Shown here: in pieces, positions 53,123 to 62,490 of the stretch
How positions within the stretch are numbered: the first letter of the stretch is position 1
How the letters are laid out: every line of letters begins with the position of its first letter
From: Solibacillus silvestris_B
Lineage (GTDB): Bacteria > Bacillota > Bacilli > Bacillales_A > Planococcaceae
Length of the DNA stretch: 64,000 nt
Assembly (NCBI RefSeq): GCF_051967575.1
Contig: NZ_JBQCJW010000008.1
Span: 100,360 to 164,359 of the forward strand
Direction of reading: 5' to 3'
Program-made: the position numbers and the translations under genes
Notes under the pieces: generated by a model
The model's input: the letters and a program-made list of their open reading frames with translations, nothing else
Told to the model about the DNA's origin: nothing
Databases searched by the model: none

Positions 53123-53421
53123 TTATCCACAATACTTAAAATAAATTGAATATATGCCTGTGAATAGCTTTTTGCGCTTTAAAAATTATCCACAGCCGTT
53201 ATCTACAGCTTTTTCACATACAACACCCCTGTGGACAACTGTCACGTGTATATCTTATGATTATGTGGATAAGATCGTTTAAGTATTGAAATAGCTTACT
53301 TTATTTGATACGATAATTGTGTTTTACTTTGTGGAATTCTTTTCTGGGAAATATATTATCCACAATTGTTGATAATCTGTGGACAAAGATTTCTCGTGCA
53401 ATTGAATAACATTTATCCACA
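53123..53421. other. oriC, dnaA-upstream DnaA-box cluster
   Basis: Perfect TTATCCACA boxes at 53123, 53186, 53356 and 53413 (plus) and 53264 (minus). Variants: TTATCTACA at 53199 and TTGTCCACA at 53230 and 53378 (both minus). The whole rpmH-dnaA gap is AT-rich. With the boxes after dnaA it forms a bipartite origin as in B. subtilis. Confidence 0.93.
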
Positions 53422-53475
53422 ACTTGTGGTTATGTGTATGAAGCGTTTTTTATTTGTAAAATGTCTATATAATAG

Positions 53476-53516
53476 CTCTGTTTTTTCTATTTCCTTTAAC
53501 AGAGTTTTTCTTTTTT
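53476..53516 (+). terminator. Terminator-like hairpin between oriC boxes and dnaA
   Basis: CTCTGTT / AACAGAG (53476-53482 with 53498-53504), then TTTTTCTTTTTT. May shield the dnaA promoter or origin from read-through. Confidence 0.5.
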
Positions 53517-53581
53517 CGACAAATAGAAAGTATAAGTTTCTAAGAAAATTCACATAAAAAAAGACCATTATCTCTTTTATT

Positions 53582-53610
53582 TTGAATGAGATGCATCTTT
53601 CTAATATACG
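53582..53610 (+). promoter_or_regulatory. Possible dnaA promoter
   Basis: TTGAAT (53582), 17-base spacer, TATACG (53605), about 40 bases before the dnaA start. The -10 is imperfect. Confidence 0.45.
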
Positions 53611-53650
53611 AAACAAAATGTGAAATGACTTAATGAAAGGGAGAACGAGC

Positions 53651-54994
53651 TTGGAACATTTAGAAAACCTATGGAATGCAGTACTTGCCCAAGCTGAACA
53701 AAAAATTTCAAAACCGAGCTTTGATACATGGCTGAAATCGACAAAACTCCTTGCCCATAGCGGCATGAAAGTAACAATTTCAGCTCCTAACTCTTTTGCC
53801 CGTGATTGGCTTGAACAATACTATATTCATATGATTACAGGAATATTAAATGAGTTAACTGGAGAAGATCTCGTTATAAAATTTGTCGTTCAGAAGGATC
53901 AAGTTGCAGACGACTTTGAACTACCACCGCCGATTACCCAAGCAAAATCAAATGACCAGCATGACATAACACCAGGTATGCTTAATCCAAAATATACATT
54001 TGATACGTTCGTCATCGGTTCCGGCAACCGTTTTGCCCATGCAGCGAGCTTGGCTGTAGCAGAGGCGCCGGCAAAAGCATATAACCCATTCTTTATATAC
54101 GGGGGGGTAGGTTTAGGCAAAACACACTTAATGCATGCAATTGGCCACTACGTAAAGGAACATAATCCAACAGCGAATGTCGTATATTTGTCGTCCGAAA
54201 AATTCACGAATGAGTTCATCAACTCCATCCGCGATAATAAAACTATCGATTTCCGCAATAAATACCGCAATGTTGATGTTTTATTAATTGACGATATTCA
54301 ATTTTTAGCTGGTAAAGAATCAACACAAGAGGAATTTTTCCATACATTCAATACATTGCATGAAGAATCGAAACAAATTGTCATTTCAAGTGACCGGCCA
54401 CCAAAGGAAATTCCAACATTGGAGGATCGTTTACGTTCCCGCTTTGAATGGGGATTAATTACTGATATTGCACCGCCTGATTTAGAGACGCGTATTGCAA
54501 TTTTACGAAAAAAAGCAAAAGCGGACGGGCTCGATATTCCGAATGAAGTGATGCTTTATATTGCAAATCAAGTAGATACGAATATTCGTGAATTGGAGGG
54601 GGCATTAATTCGTGTAGTTGCCTATTCTTCTTTGGTGAACACCGATATTTCACCTGAGCTTGCTGCAGAGGCTTTAAAGGATATTATGCCAAACTCAAAA
54701 CCGCGCATGATTTCGATTTTGGATATCCAAACAGCGACAGGAGAACATTACAATATTCGATTAGAAGACTTTTCGGCAAAGCGACGTACAAAATCAATCG
54801 CTTTCCCGCGTCAAGTTGCAATGTATTTATCCCGCGAACTAACAGATTTTTCATTGCCTAAAATTGGCGAGGAATTTGGCGGGCGTGATCATACGACAGT
54901 TATCCATGCACACGAAAAAATCTCATCATTAATTAAAACGGATCAGCAACTACAGCAAGATATTAAACAAATTCGCAGTATGCTAGGCAAGTAA
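53651..54994 (+). CDS. dnaA: Replication initiator DnaA
   Basis: 447 residues: domain I (LEHLENLWNAVLAQAEQKISKPSF), linker (about 85-110), AAA+ domain with GGVGLGKTHLMHA (about 150-162) and LIDDIQFLAGKE, DnaA-box-binding domain IV with GRDHTTVIHAHEKI. The start is TTG at 53651, with AAGGGAG upstream and giving the usual N-terminus; the ATG at 53633 has no site. Autoregulation is likely through the upstream boxes. Confidence 0.97.
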   Translation: MEHLENLWNAVLAQAEQKISKPSFDTWLKSTKLLAHSGMKVTISAPNSFARDWLEQYYIHMITGILNELTGEDLVIKFVVQKDQVADDFELPPPITQAKSNDQHDITPGMLNPKYTFDTFVIGSGNRFAHAASLAVAEAPAKAYNPFFIYGGVGLGKTHLMHAIGHYVKEHNPTANVVYLSSEKFTNEFINSIRDNKTIDFRNKYRNVDVLLIDDIQFLAGKESTQEEFFHTFNTLHEESKQIVISSDRPPKEIPTLEDRLRSRFEWGLITDIAPPDLETRIAILRKKAKADGLDIPNEVMLYIANQVDTNIRELEGALIRVVAYSSLVNTDISPELAAEALKDIMPNSKPRMISILDIQTATGEHYNIRLEDFSAKRRTKSIAFPRQVAMYLSRELTDFSLPKIGEEFGGRDHTTVIHAHEKISSLIKTDQQLQQDIKQIRSMLGK

Positions 54995-55048
54995 TACTTG
55001 TGTATAACTTCTTCTTTTTTGCACACTTATATTCACAGCTTATCAACA

Positions 55049-55155
55049 TGTGGATAGCTTTTCATCATCGTGTAAAACAGTAGTTATCCACAAATCCACA
55101 GGCCCTATTACTATATCTATTAATATCTTTTTATAAATAATTAATTATATAAGAG
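55049..55155. other. oriC, dnaA-dnaN part with unwinding region
   Basis: DnaA boxes TGTGGATAG (55049, minus, one mismatch) and TTATCCACA (55084), then ATCCACAGGCCC and a CTA-TTA-CTA series resembling DnaA-trios. An AT-only stretch (55112-55155) is the likely DNA unwinding element. The order box, GC patch, trios, AT tract parallels the B. subtilis site. Confidence 0.85.
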
Positions 55156-55165
55156 AGGTAAACTT

Positions 55166-56302
55166 ATGAAATTTGATATTTTACGTGATCGTCTTTTAGC
55201 TGGCTTAAATGATGTTATGAAAGCGGTTAGCTCCAAAACGACGATTCCTATTTTAACCGGGATTAAAATTGATGTAACAAATGAAGGTATAACATTAACT
55301 GGCAGTGACGCGGATATTACAATCCAAACATTCATTCCAGTGGAAGAAAATGGCGAACAAATTATGAATATCACGCAAACAGGCTCTATTGTCCTACAAG
55401 CGCGCATGTTCAACGAAATCATCCGTAAATTGCCTACAAATGAAGTCGAAATTGAAATTACGAATAACTTTGCGACAATTATTCGCTCAGGCAAATCGGA
55501 ATTCCACCTTATTGGCAGCGATGCGACAGAGTATCCTCAATTACCTGAAATTGCGGCAAATCGCCAATTTGCAATTCCGGCTGATTTATTAAAATCGATT
55601 ATTCGTGAAACTGTATTTGCTGTTGCCACATCTGAAAGCCGTCCGGTATTGACAGGTGTAAACTGGAAAGTTGATGGGGATGAATTAATATGCGTCGCAA
55701 CGGATAGCCACCGTTTAGCGCGTCGTAAAGTGAATCTTGAAAATTTACCAGTAGATATTACTTCTGTCGTAATTCCAGGGAAAAGCCTGAATGAATTAAA
55801 CAAAATTTTGGAAGATACAAATAATCCTGTCCAGATCGTCTTAACAAGCCAACATGTATTGTTCAAAACAGATGATGTACTATTTTTCTCACGTCTTCTG
55901 GAAGGGAACTACCCAGATACTTCTCGTTTAATTCCTGAGGAGTTTAAAACGACGATTACAATTAACGGGAAATCTTTATTGCAAGCAATCGATCGTGCAT
56001 CACTTTTGGCGCGTGAAGACCGCAATAATGTCGTTCGTTTTGAAATACTTGAAAATCAAATGGTCGAAATTTCGTCAAACTCCCCTGAAATTGGTAAAGT
56101 TGAAGAGCAAATTCAAGTGGAAGGTCTTGATGGGGAAGCTCTAAAAATTTCATTTAGCGCGAAATACATGATGGAAGCTTTAAAAGCGATTGATGGCCAA
56201 GATGTAGTCATTGAATTCACAGGTGCAATGCGTCCATTCATTCTGCGCTCTGTTGCAGATGATGCAATTTTGCAATTAATATTGCCAGTACGTACGTATT
56301 AA
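55166..56302 (+). CDS. dnaN: DNA polymerase III beta sliding clamp
   Basis: 378 residues, three clamp domains; MKFDILRDRLLAGLNDVMKAVSSKTTIPILTGIKI start and the C-terminal LPVRTY. Family length. GAGAGG lies before the ATG. Forms rings that hold polymerase to DNA. Confidence 0.98.
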   Translation: MKFDILRDRLLAGLNDVMKAVSSKTTIPILTGIKIDVTNEGITLTGSDADITIQTFIPVEENGEQIMNITQTGSIVLQARMFNEIIRKLPTNEVEIEITNNFATIIRSGKSEFHLIGSDATEYPQLPEIAANRQFAIPADLLKSIIRETVFAVATSESRPVLTGVNWKVDGDELICVATDSHRLARRKVNLENLPVDITSVVIPGKSLNELNKILEDTNNPVQIVLTSQHVLFKTDDVLFFSRLLEGNYPDTSRLIPEEFKTTITINGKSLLQAIDRASLLAREDRNNVVRFEILENQMVEISSNSPEIGKVEEQIQVEGLDGEALKISFSAKYMMEALKAIDGQDVVIEFTGAMRPFILRSVADDAILQLILPVRTY

Positions 56303-56320
56303 AATTTATAAAATAGCTGA

Positions 56321-56360
56321 GGAGTGTCCGGAAATTTGTTTTTTCTGACACTCCTTTTTT
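56321..56360 (+). terminator. Terminator after dnaN
   Basis: GGAGTGTC / GACACTCC perfect 8-bp stem (56321-56328 with 56347-56354), then TTTTTT. Confidence 0.8.
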
Positions 56361-56425
56361 ACTTATGGGCGATTTTTAGGTATGATAGAATGATAAGACT
56401 TTATTTATGTGGAGGATGAATTACG

Positions 56426-56662
56426 TTGAATGAATTAGTAATTGATACAGAATTTATTACGCTTGGCCAGGCCTTGAAAATGACGGATGCGATTAGCTCC
56501 GGTGGTATGGCAAAGTGGTTTTTAAGTGAACATGAAGTGTTTGTGAATGGGGAAGTAGAAGATCGCCGAGGGAAAAAACTGCGCCATGGGGATGTTATTA
56601 ATATTCCAGGCGTTGGTCGCTTTAAAATTGTCGATGCATTCATTGAAAACGGAGAAAATTAA
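56426..56662 (+). CDS. yaaA: S4-domain RNA-binding protein YaaA
   Basis: 78 residues, S4 domain: ITLGQALKMTDAISSGGMAKWFLSEHEVFVNGEVEDRRGKKLRHGD. TTG start with GGAGG upstream. Ribosome-linked in Bacillus (RlbA). Three bases from recF, so coupled. Confidence 0.93.
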   Translation: MNELVIDTEFITLGQALKMTDAISSGGMAKWFLSEHEVFVNGEVEDRRGKKLRHGDVINIPGVGRFKIVDAFIENGEN

Positions 56663-56665
56663 TTC

Positions 56666-57784
56666 ATGAACATCGAGCGCTTGCAGCTAACAGATTATCG
56701 TAACTATGAATCGCTGACACTGGATTTTTCAAATAAAATCAATGTTTTTATTGGGGAAAATGCTCAAGGAAAAACAAATGTAATGGAATCAATCTATGTA
56801 CTGGCGATGGCCAAATCTCATCGTACCGCGAACGATAAAGAATTAATACGTTGGGATGCGGATTATGGTAAAATAGAAGGTGTGGTAAATAAGCGTTACG
56901 GTGGTGTTCCTATCGAATTAACGATTTCAAAAAAAGGTAAAAAAGGTAAAATCAATCATCTTGAACAAACTAAATTAAGCAATTATATCGGACAGATGAA
57001 TGTTGTTATGTTTGCACCGGAAGATTTGAATATCGTAAAAGGCAGCCCACAAATTCGCCGACGATTCATCGATATGGAAATAGGGCAAATTTCGCCTGTC
57101 TACTTACATGATTTACTAACATTTCAAAAAGTTTTAAAACAACGTAATCATTTATTAAAAAAGAACCAAGGCAAACCATCTCTCGCAGCAGATGTGATGT
57201 TTGATATTTATACAGAGCAATATGTGCAAGCAGCCATACAAATTATCCGTAAAAGATTCCAATTCATGGAACTCCTGCAAGCCTGGGCAGAACCAATTCA
57301 TTTCGGCATTTCACGGGGACTGGAAAAGCTTGTCATAAAATACCGCCCGGTCTCGGGGATGGAGGCAAGCTGGTCGGCGGAAGAAATGGCGGACTACTTA
57401 ACAAGAAAGCTGGAAGAAGTAAAACAGCGCGAAATTGAGCGGGGGGTTACGCTAATAGGTCCTCACCGGGATGATTTGCAGTTTTTCGTCAATGAATATG
57501 ACGTGCAAATTTACGGTTCACAGGGACAGCAGCGTACGACGGCACTATCATTAAAGCTTGCCGAAATCGAACTCATTAAACAAGAGACGAAAGAAACGCC
57601 GATTTTATTGCTGGATGATGTATTGTCCGAATTAGACGATTATCGCCAATCCCATTTATTGAACACAATCCAAGGGGAGGTCCAAACCTTTGTTACTACA
57701 ACAAGTGTGGAAGGCATTCATCATGAAACAATACAGCACGCAAAATTGTTCCATGTAAAACAAGGGACAATTGAACAATCATAA
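56666..57784 (+). CDS. recF: Recombination protein RecF
   Basis: 372-residue SMC-like ATPase for gap repair. Walker A FIGENAQGKTNVMES (about 30-44), signature YGSQGQQRTTALSLKLAE, Walker B ILLLDDVLSELDD. GGAG precedes the ATG. Confidence 0.96.
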   Translation: MNIERLQLTDYRNYESLTLDFSNKINVFIGENAQGKTNVMESIYVLAMAKSHRTANDKELIRWDADYGKIEGVVNKRYGGVPIELTISKKGKKGKINHLEQTKLSNYIGQMNVVMFAPEDLNIVKGSPQIRRRFIDMEIGQISPVYLHDLLTFQKVLKQRNHLLKKNQGKPSLAADVMFDIYTEQYVQAAIQIIRKRFQFMELLQAWAEPIHFGISRGLEKLVIKYRPVSGMEASWSAEEMADYLTRKLEEVKQREIERGVTLIGPHRDDLQFFVNEYDVQIYGSQGQQRTTALSLKLAEIELIKQETKETPILLLDDVLSELDDYRQSHLLNTIQGEVQTFVTTTSVEGIHHETIQHAKLFHVKQGTIEQS

Positions 57785-57857
57785 ATACATGGGGAAATGC
57801 ATGAAAATAGATAAAAAAGAAGCATACTGATAGTTATGAAAGAGTAGGTGAACAATA

Positions 57858-59783
57858 GTGACTTTAGAAGATAATAAAGTCCAGCAATCTTATGATGCGG
57901 ATCAAATACAAGTATTAGAAGGATTAGAGGCTGTTCGAAAACGTCCAGGGATGTATATTGGTTCGACAAGTTCAAAAGGATTGCACCATTTAGTATGGGA
58001 AATTGTTGATAATAGTATTGATGAAGCATTGGCAGGTTATTGTACAGGCATAACGGTAACGATCGAACAGGAAAATTGGATTCGCGTGGAAGATAATGGC
58101 CGTGGTATCCCAGTGGATATTCAAGAAAAAATGGGTATGCCTGCTGTTGAAGTAATTATGACAGTGCTTCATGCCGGCGGTAAATTCGGCGGTGGGGGCT
58201 ACAAAGTATCAGGTGGTCTTCACGGTGTAGGCGCATCTGTAGTAAACGCTTTATCGAGCCAGACGATCGTTCAAGTACACCGCGATGGCAAAATCCATGA
58301 AATAATCTTTGAGCGCGGCCATACTGTGCAAAAATTAACTGTAATTGGTGAAACAGACCATACAGGCACAACGACTCGTTTTAAGGCGGACAGCGAAATT
58401 TTCAAAGAAACAACATCATATGAATACGATATTTTAGCGACACGCATCCGTGAGTTAGCTTATTTGAATCGTGGAATCAGCTTAACGATAGCTGATGAGC
58501 GTACAGGGCAAGAACGTTCGGAAACATTCCACTTTGAAGGCGGTATTCGCGAATATGTAGAGCATATTAATGAAAACAAAGAACCGATTCATATGCCGAT
58601 TGATGTATTTGGCGAAAAGGAAGGCATCTCTGTTGAAATCGCCATGCAGTATAATGCAGGCTTTAACTCAACAATTATGTCATTTGCCAATAATATTAAT
58701 ACGTATGAAGGCGGTACACACGAATCAGGTTTTAAAACTGCTTTAACGCGTGTTATTAATGACTATGCGCGAAAGGGAAGTTTGATTAAAGAAGCGGATG
58801 CTAATCTTACAGGTGAAGATGTCCGCGAAGGTTTAACAGCGATCGTATCGATTAAGCACCCGGACCCTCAATTTGAAGGGCAAACAAAAACAAAACTCGG
58901 AAACTCTGAAGTAAGCCAAATTACAAACTCATTGTTTTCAGAAGGCTTTGAACGTTTCCTGCTGGAAAATCCATCTGTTGCACGTCAAATCGTTGAAAAA
59001 GGTACGATGGCAGCCCGTGCACGTGTTGCCGCAAAGAAAGCGCGTGAATTTACACGCCGTAAATCCGCATTGGAAGTTTCAAGCCTGCCTGGTAAATTAG
59101 CGGATTGTTCATCAACGAATCCTGCTGAATCGGAAATTTACATCGTTGAGGGCGACTCTGCCGGCGGATCGGCAAAATCAGGCCGTGACCGCCATTTCCA
59201 AGCCATTTTGCCTTTGCGCGGTAAAATTTTGAATGTGGAAAAAGCGCGTTTGGACCGCATTTTATCGAATGCCGAAATCCGTGCGATGATTACTGCTTTC
59301 GGTACGGGTATTGGAGAAGAGTTCAATTTGGAAAAAGCCCGCTATCATAAAATTATTATCATGACGGATGCCGATGTCGATGGTGCGCATATTCGCGTAT
59401 TATTATTGACATTCTTCTTCCGTTTCATGCGTCCATTGATCGAGGCTGGTTATGTATATGCGGCAAAGCCCCCACTATATCAAGTGAAACAAGGCAAACA
59501 TTTGGAGTATTGCTACTCGGACCAGGAATTAGAGGAAATATTGGAACGTCTGCCAAAATTGCCGAAGCCAAACGTACAGCGTTATAAAGGCTTAGGGGAA
59601 ATGAACGCAGCACAATTATGGGATACAACAATGGATCCAGAGCACCGTACGTTAATCCGCGTGGAATTGGATGATGCAATTGAAGCCGATAGAATTTTCG
59701 ATGCATTAATGGGGGATGAAGTAGGTCCGCGTCGTGACTTTATCGAAGAAAACGCAGTATACGTGCAGGACTTGGATGTTTAA
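57858..59783 (+). CDS. gyrB: DNA gyrase subunit B
   Basis: 641 residues. GHKL ATPase: EIVDNSIDEALAG, EDNGRGIPVD, GGLHGVGASVVNAL; TOPRIM: IVEGDSAGGSAKSGRDRHFQA, TDADVDGAHI; C-terminal MDPEHRTLIRV tail. GTG start. remB, which lies between recF and gyrB in B. subtilis, is absent: the 73-base gap has no frame. Confidence 0.97.
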   Translation: MTLEDNKVQQSYDADQIQVLEGLEAVRKRPGMYIGSTSSKGLHHLVWEIVDNSIDEALAGYCTGITVTIEQENWIRVEDNGRGIPVDIQEKMGMPAVEVIMTVLHAGGKFGGGGYKVSGGLHGVGASVVNALSSQTIVQVHRDGKIHEIIFERGHTVQKLTVIGETDHTGTTTRFKADSEIFKETTSYEYDILATRIRELAYLNRGISLTIADERTGQERSETFHFEGGIREYVEHINENKEPIHMPIDVFGEKEGISVEIAMQYNAGFNSTIMSFANNINTYEGGTHESGFKTALTRVINDYARKGSLIKEADANLTGEDVREGLTAIVSIKHPDPQFEGQTKTKLGNSEVSQITNSLFSEGFERFLLENPSVARQIVEKGTMAARARVAAKKAREFTRRKSALEVSSLPGKLADCSSTNPAESEIYIVEGDSAGGSAKSGRDRHFQAILPLRGKILNVEKARLDRILSNAEIRAMITAFGTGIGEEFNLEKARYHKIIIMTDADVDGAHIRVLLLTFFFRFMRPLIEAGYVYAAKPPLYQVKQGKHLEYCYSDQELEEILERLPKLPKPNVQRYKGLGEMNAAQLWDTTMDPEHRTLIRVELDDAIEADRIFDALMGDEVGPRRDFIEENAVYVQDLDV

Positions 59784-59811
59784 TTAGTGCAATTGGAAGG
59801 AGGTTCTTATT

Positions 59812-62310
59812 TTGTCTGACATTCAACATGGACATATAGAGTCAAAAAATATTACAACCGAAATTAAATCATCTTTCTTAAGTTATGCGATGAGCGTTAT
59901 CGTATCGCGTGCTTTGCCAGACGTGCGAGATGGGCTGAAACCTGTACATCGCCGTATTTTATATGGCATGCAGGAGCTTGGGAATACTTCGGATAAACCA
60001 TATAAAAAGAGTGCGCGTATTGTCGGTGATGTAATGGGTAAATACCACCCGCACGGTGACTCTTCCATTTATGAAGCAATGGTGCGTATGGCGCAGGATT
60101 TCAGCTATCGCTACATGCTTGTTGATGGGCACGGCAACTTTGGATCGATTGATGGCGATGGCGCCGCAGCAATGCGTTATACCGAATCGCGCATGTCAAA
60201 AATCGCAATGGAAATGTTGCGTGATATTAACAAAGACACGATTGATTATGAGCCAAACTATGATGGCAGCGAAAACGAGCCGAAAGTTTTGCCGGCACGC
60301 TATCCGAACCTTTTAGTGAACGGTGCATCAGGAATCGCGGTAGGTATGGCGACAAATATTCCGCCGCATCAGCTCGGTGAAACGATTGATGGAGTATTGG
60401 CAGTAGCGGATAATCCAAGCATCACGACAGAAGAGCTAATGGAAATCATTCCTGGACCGGACTTCCCGACAGGGGGAATTATTCTAGGCCGCTCAGGTAT
60501 TCGCCGCGCATATGAAACAGGGCGAGGTTCCTTAACAATCCGCGCAAAAGTAGAAATTGAGCAAGCTTCAAACGGCAAAGAAACGATTTTGGTGCATGAA
60601 TTACCTTACCAAGTAAATAAAGCAAAATTAATCGAGAAAATTGCTGAATTGGTGCGCGACAAAAAAATTGATGGCATTACACACTTACGCGATGAATCGG
60701 ACCGCAATGGTATGCGTATCGTTATAGAAGTGCGACGTGACGCAAATGCAAACGTCGTGCTGAACAACTTATTTAAGCAAACAGCGATGCAATCAAGCTT
60801 TGGTGTAAATATGCTAGCGTTAGTGGATGGACAGCCGAAAGTTTTAGGTCTAAAAGAAGTGCTATATCATTACTTAGAACATCAGAAAGTAGTTATTAAA
60901 CGTCGTACTGCATTCGAACTTCGAAAAGCTGAGGAACGTGCACATATTTTAGAAGGTTTACGTATAGCGCTTGATCATATTGATGAAATTATTTCTATTA
61001 TCCGAGCGTCTCGCAGCGGAGAAGAAGCAAGACCCCAATTAATGGAGCGCTTTAATTTATCCGAACGCCAAGCACAGGCAATTTTAGATATGCGCCTTGT
61101 TCGTTTAAGTGGATTGGAGCGCGAAAAAATTGAAGCCGAGTATCAAGAGCTGCTGCGACTTATCGAAGAATTGAAAGCGATTTTGGCAGATGAGGCAAAG
61201 GTCATTGAAATTATCCGTAATGAAATGACAGAAATTAAAGAGCGCTTCAATGATACACGCCGTACAGAAATTACAGCTGGCGGTCTGGAAATGATTGAAG
61301 ATGAAGATTTGATTCCTCGCGAAAACTCAGTTCTTACATTAACGCATAATGGCTATATTAAACGTTTAGCTGCGAACACATATCGCTCGCAAAAGCGCGG
61401 AGGCCGCGGTGTGCAAGGTATGGGAACAAATGAGGATGACTTCGTAGAGCATTTATTATTCACGTCAACACATGATACAATCCTTTTCTTCACATCAAAA
61501 GGTAAAGTATTCCGCGCGAAAGGGTACGAAATCCCTGAATTCGGCCGCCAAGCAAAGGGTTTGCCGATCGTGAACCTATTAAATATCGATAAAGGCGAGC
61601 ATGTAACAGCGATGATCCGGGTTTCTGAATTCAAAGAAGATGCATACTTCATTTTCACAACAAAAACAGGTGTAACGAAACGTACCCCTGTTGATCAGTT
61701 TGCAAACATTCGTACAAATGGTTTGATTGCGATCACATTACGTGAAGACGATGATTTAATTTCGGTGCATTTAACAGATGGGACGAAGGAAATTATTATT
61801 GGAACACGTGAAGGGATGCTCGTTCGTTTCAAAGAAGAAGATATTCGTTCAATGGGACGTTCCGCAGCCGGTGTGCGCGGTATTAAACTGCGCGAAAGCG
61901 ATTATGTAGTAGGAATGGAAATTATCGAACCGGGTCAGGAAATTTTAGTCGTTACAGAAAAAGGTTACGGCAAACGCACACCTGAATCAGAATACCGTCT
62001 GCAAAGCCGCGGCGGTCTTGGTCTGAAAACGATGCAAATTACAGATAAGAACGGTAAAATGTGTGCAGTAAAAGCGGTGGATGGCACAGAAGACATTATG
62101 TTGATCACAATTAACGGTATGTTAATTCGCATGGATGTGAATGATATTTCTATAATCGGCCGTAGCACACAAGGCGTTCGTTTAATACGACTTGCCGAAG
62201 ATGAATTAGTAGCGACAGTAGCTCGTGTGAAGAAAGATGATGATGCTCCAGACGAGGAAGATATAGAGTCCGATTCTGAAGAAGAGTCAAGTTCCGCTGC
62301 AGAAGAGTAA
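59812..62310 (+). CDS. gyrA: DNA gyrase subunit A
   Basis: 832 residues. Catalytic Y123 (AAMRYTES); quinolone region HPHGDSSIYE has S84 and E88, the wild-type susceptible residues. C-terminal beta-pinwheel has the GyrA box QKRGGRG and repeated blades; the end is an acidic tail. TTG start with AAGGAGG 8 bases upstream. 28 bases after gyrB, one operon. Confidence 0.97.
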   Translation: MSDIQHGHIESKNITTEIKSSFLSYAMSVIVSRALPDVRDGLKPVHRRILYGMQELGNTSDKPYKKSARIVGDVMGKYHPHGDSSIYEAMVRMAQDFSYRYMLVDGHGNFGSIDGDGAAAMRYTESRMSKIAMEMLRDINKDTIDYEPNYDGSENEPKVLPARYPNLLVNGASGIAVGMATNIPPHQLGETIDGVLAVADNPSITTEELMEIIPGPDFPTGGIILGRSGIRRAYETGRGSLTIRAKVEIEQASNGKETILVHELPYQVNKAKLIEKIAELVRDKKIDGITHLRDESDRNGMRIVIEVRRDANANVVLNNLFKQTAMQSSFGVNMLALVDGQPKVLGLKEVLYHYLEHQKVVIKRRTAFELRKAEERAHILEGLRIALDHIDEIISIIRASRSGEEARPQLMERFNLSERQAQAILDMRLVRLSGLEREKIEAEYQELLRLIEELKAILADEAKVIEIIRNEMTEIKERFNDTRRTEITAGGLEMIEDEDLIPRENSVLTLTHNGYIKRLAANTYRSQKRGGRGVQGMGTNEDDFVEHLLFTSTHDTILFFTSKGKVFRAKGYEIPEFGRQAKGLPIVNLLNIDKGEHVTAMIRVSEFKEDAYFIFTTKTGVTKRTPVDQFANIRTNGLIAITLREDDDLISVHLTDGTKEIIIGTREGMLVRFKEEDIRSMGRSAAGVRGIKLRESDYVVGMEIIEPGQEILVVTEKGYGKRTPESEYRLQSRGGLGLKTMQITDKNGKMCAVKAVDGTEDIMLITINGMLIRMDVNDISIIGRSTQGVRLIRLAEDELVATVARVKKDDDAPDEEDIESDSEEESSSAAEE

Positions 62311-62316
62311 AATTTT

Positions 62317-62359
62317 AAAAGTAATCTAGACAGTTTTTACTATCTAGATTACTTTTTTT
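62317..62359 (+). terminator. Terminator of gyrBA
   Basis: Perfect 14-bp stem AAAGTAATCTAGA / TCTAGATTACTTT (62317-62330 with 62343-62356), then T-run. Confidence 0.92.
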
Positions 62360-62490
62360 GTTTGTAATTTATTTTCCATTCGTTATAATAAATTGTGTAT
62401 GATCAAAGTTGAAAAATTGAATTTTATATTTATATACACTAATAACTTATTAAAAAAAGTATGAAATAATGAGTGTAAGGGGTTGTGAAG

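Noticed and set aside
53344..53359. Noc-site-like sequence in oriC
   Set aside because: About 13 of 16 matches and a broken CCGGG centre.
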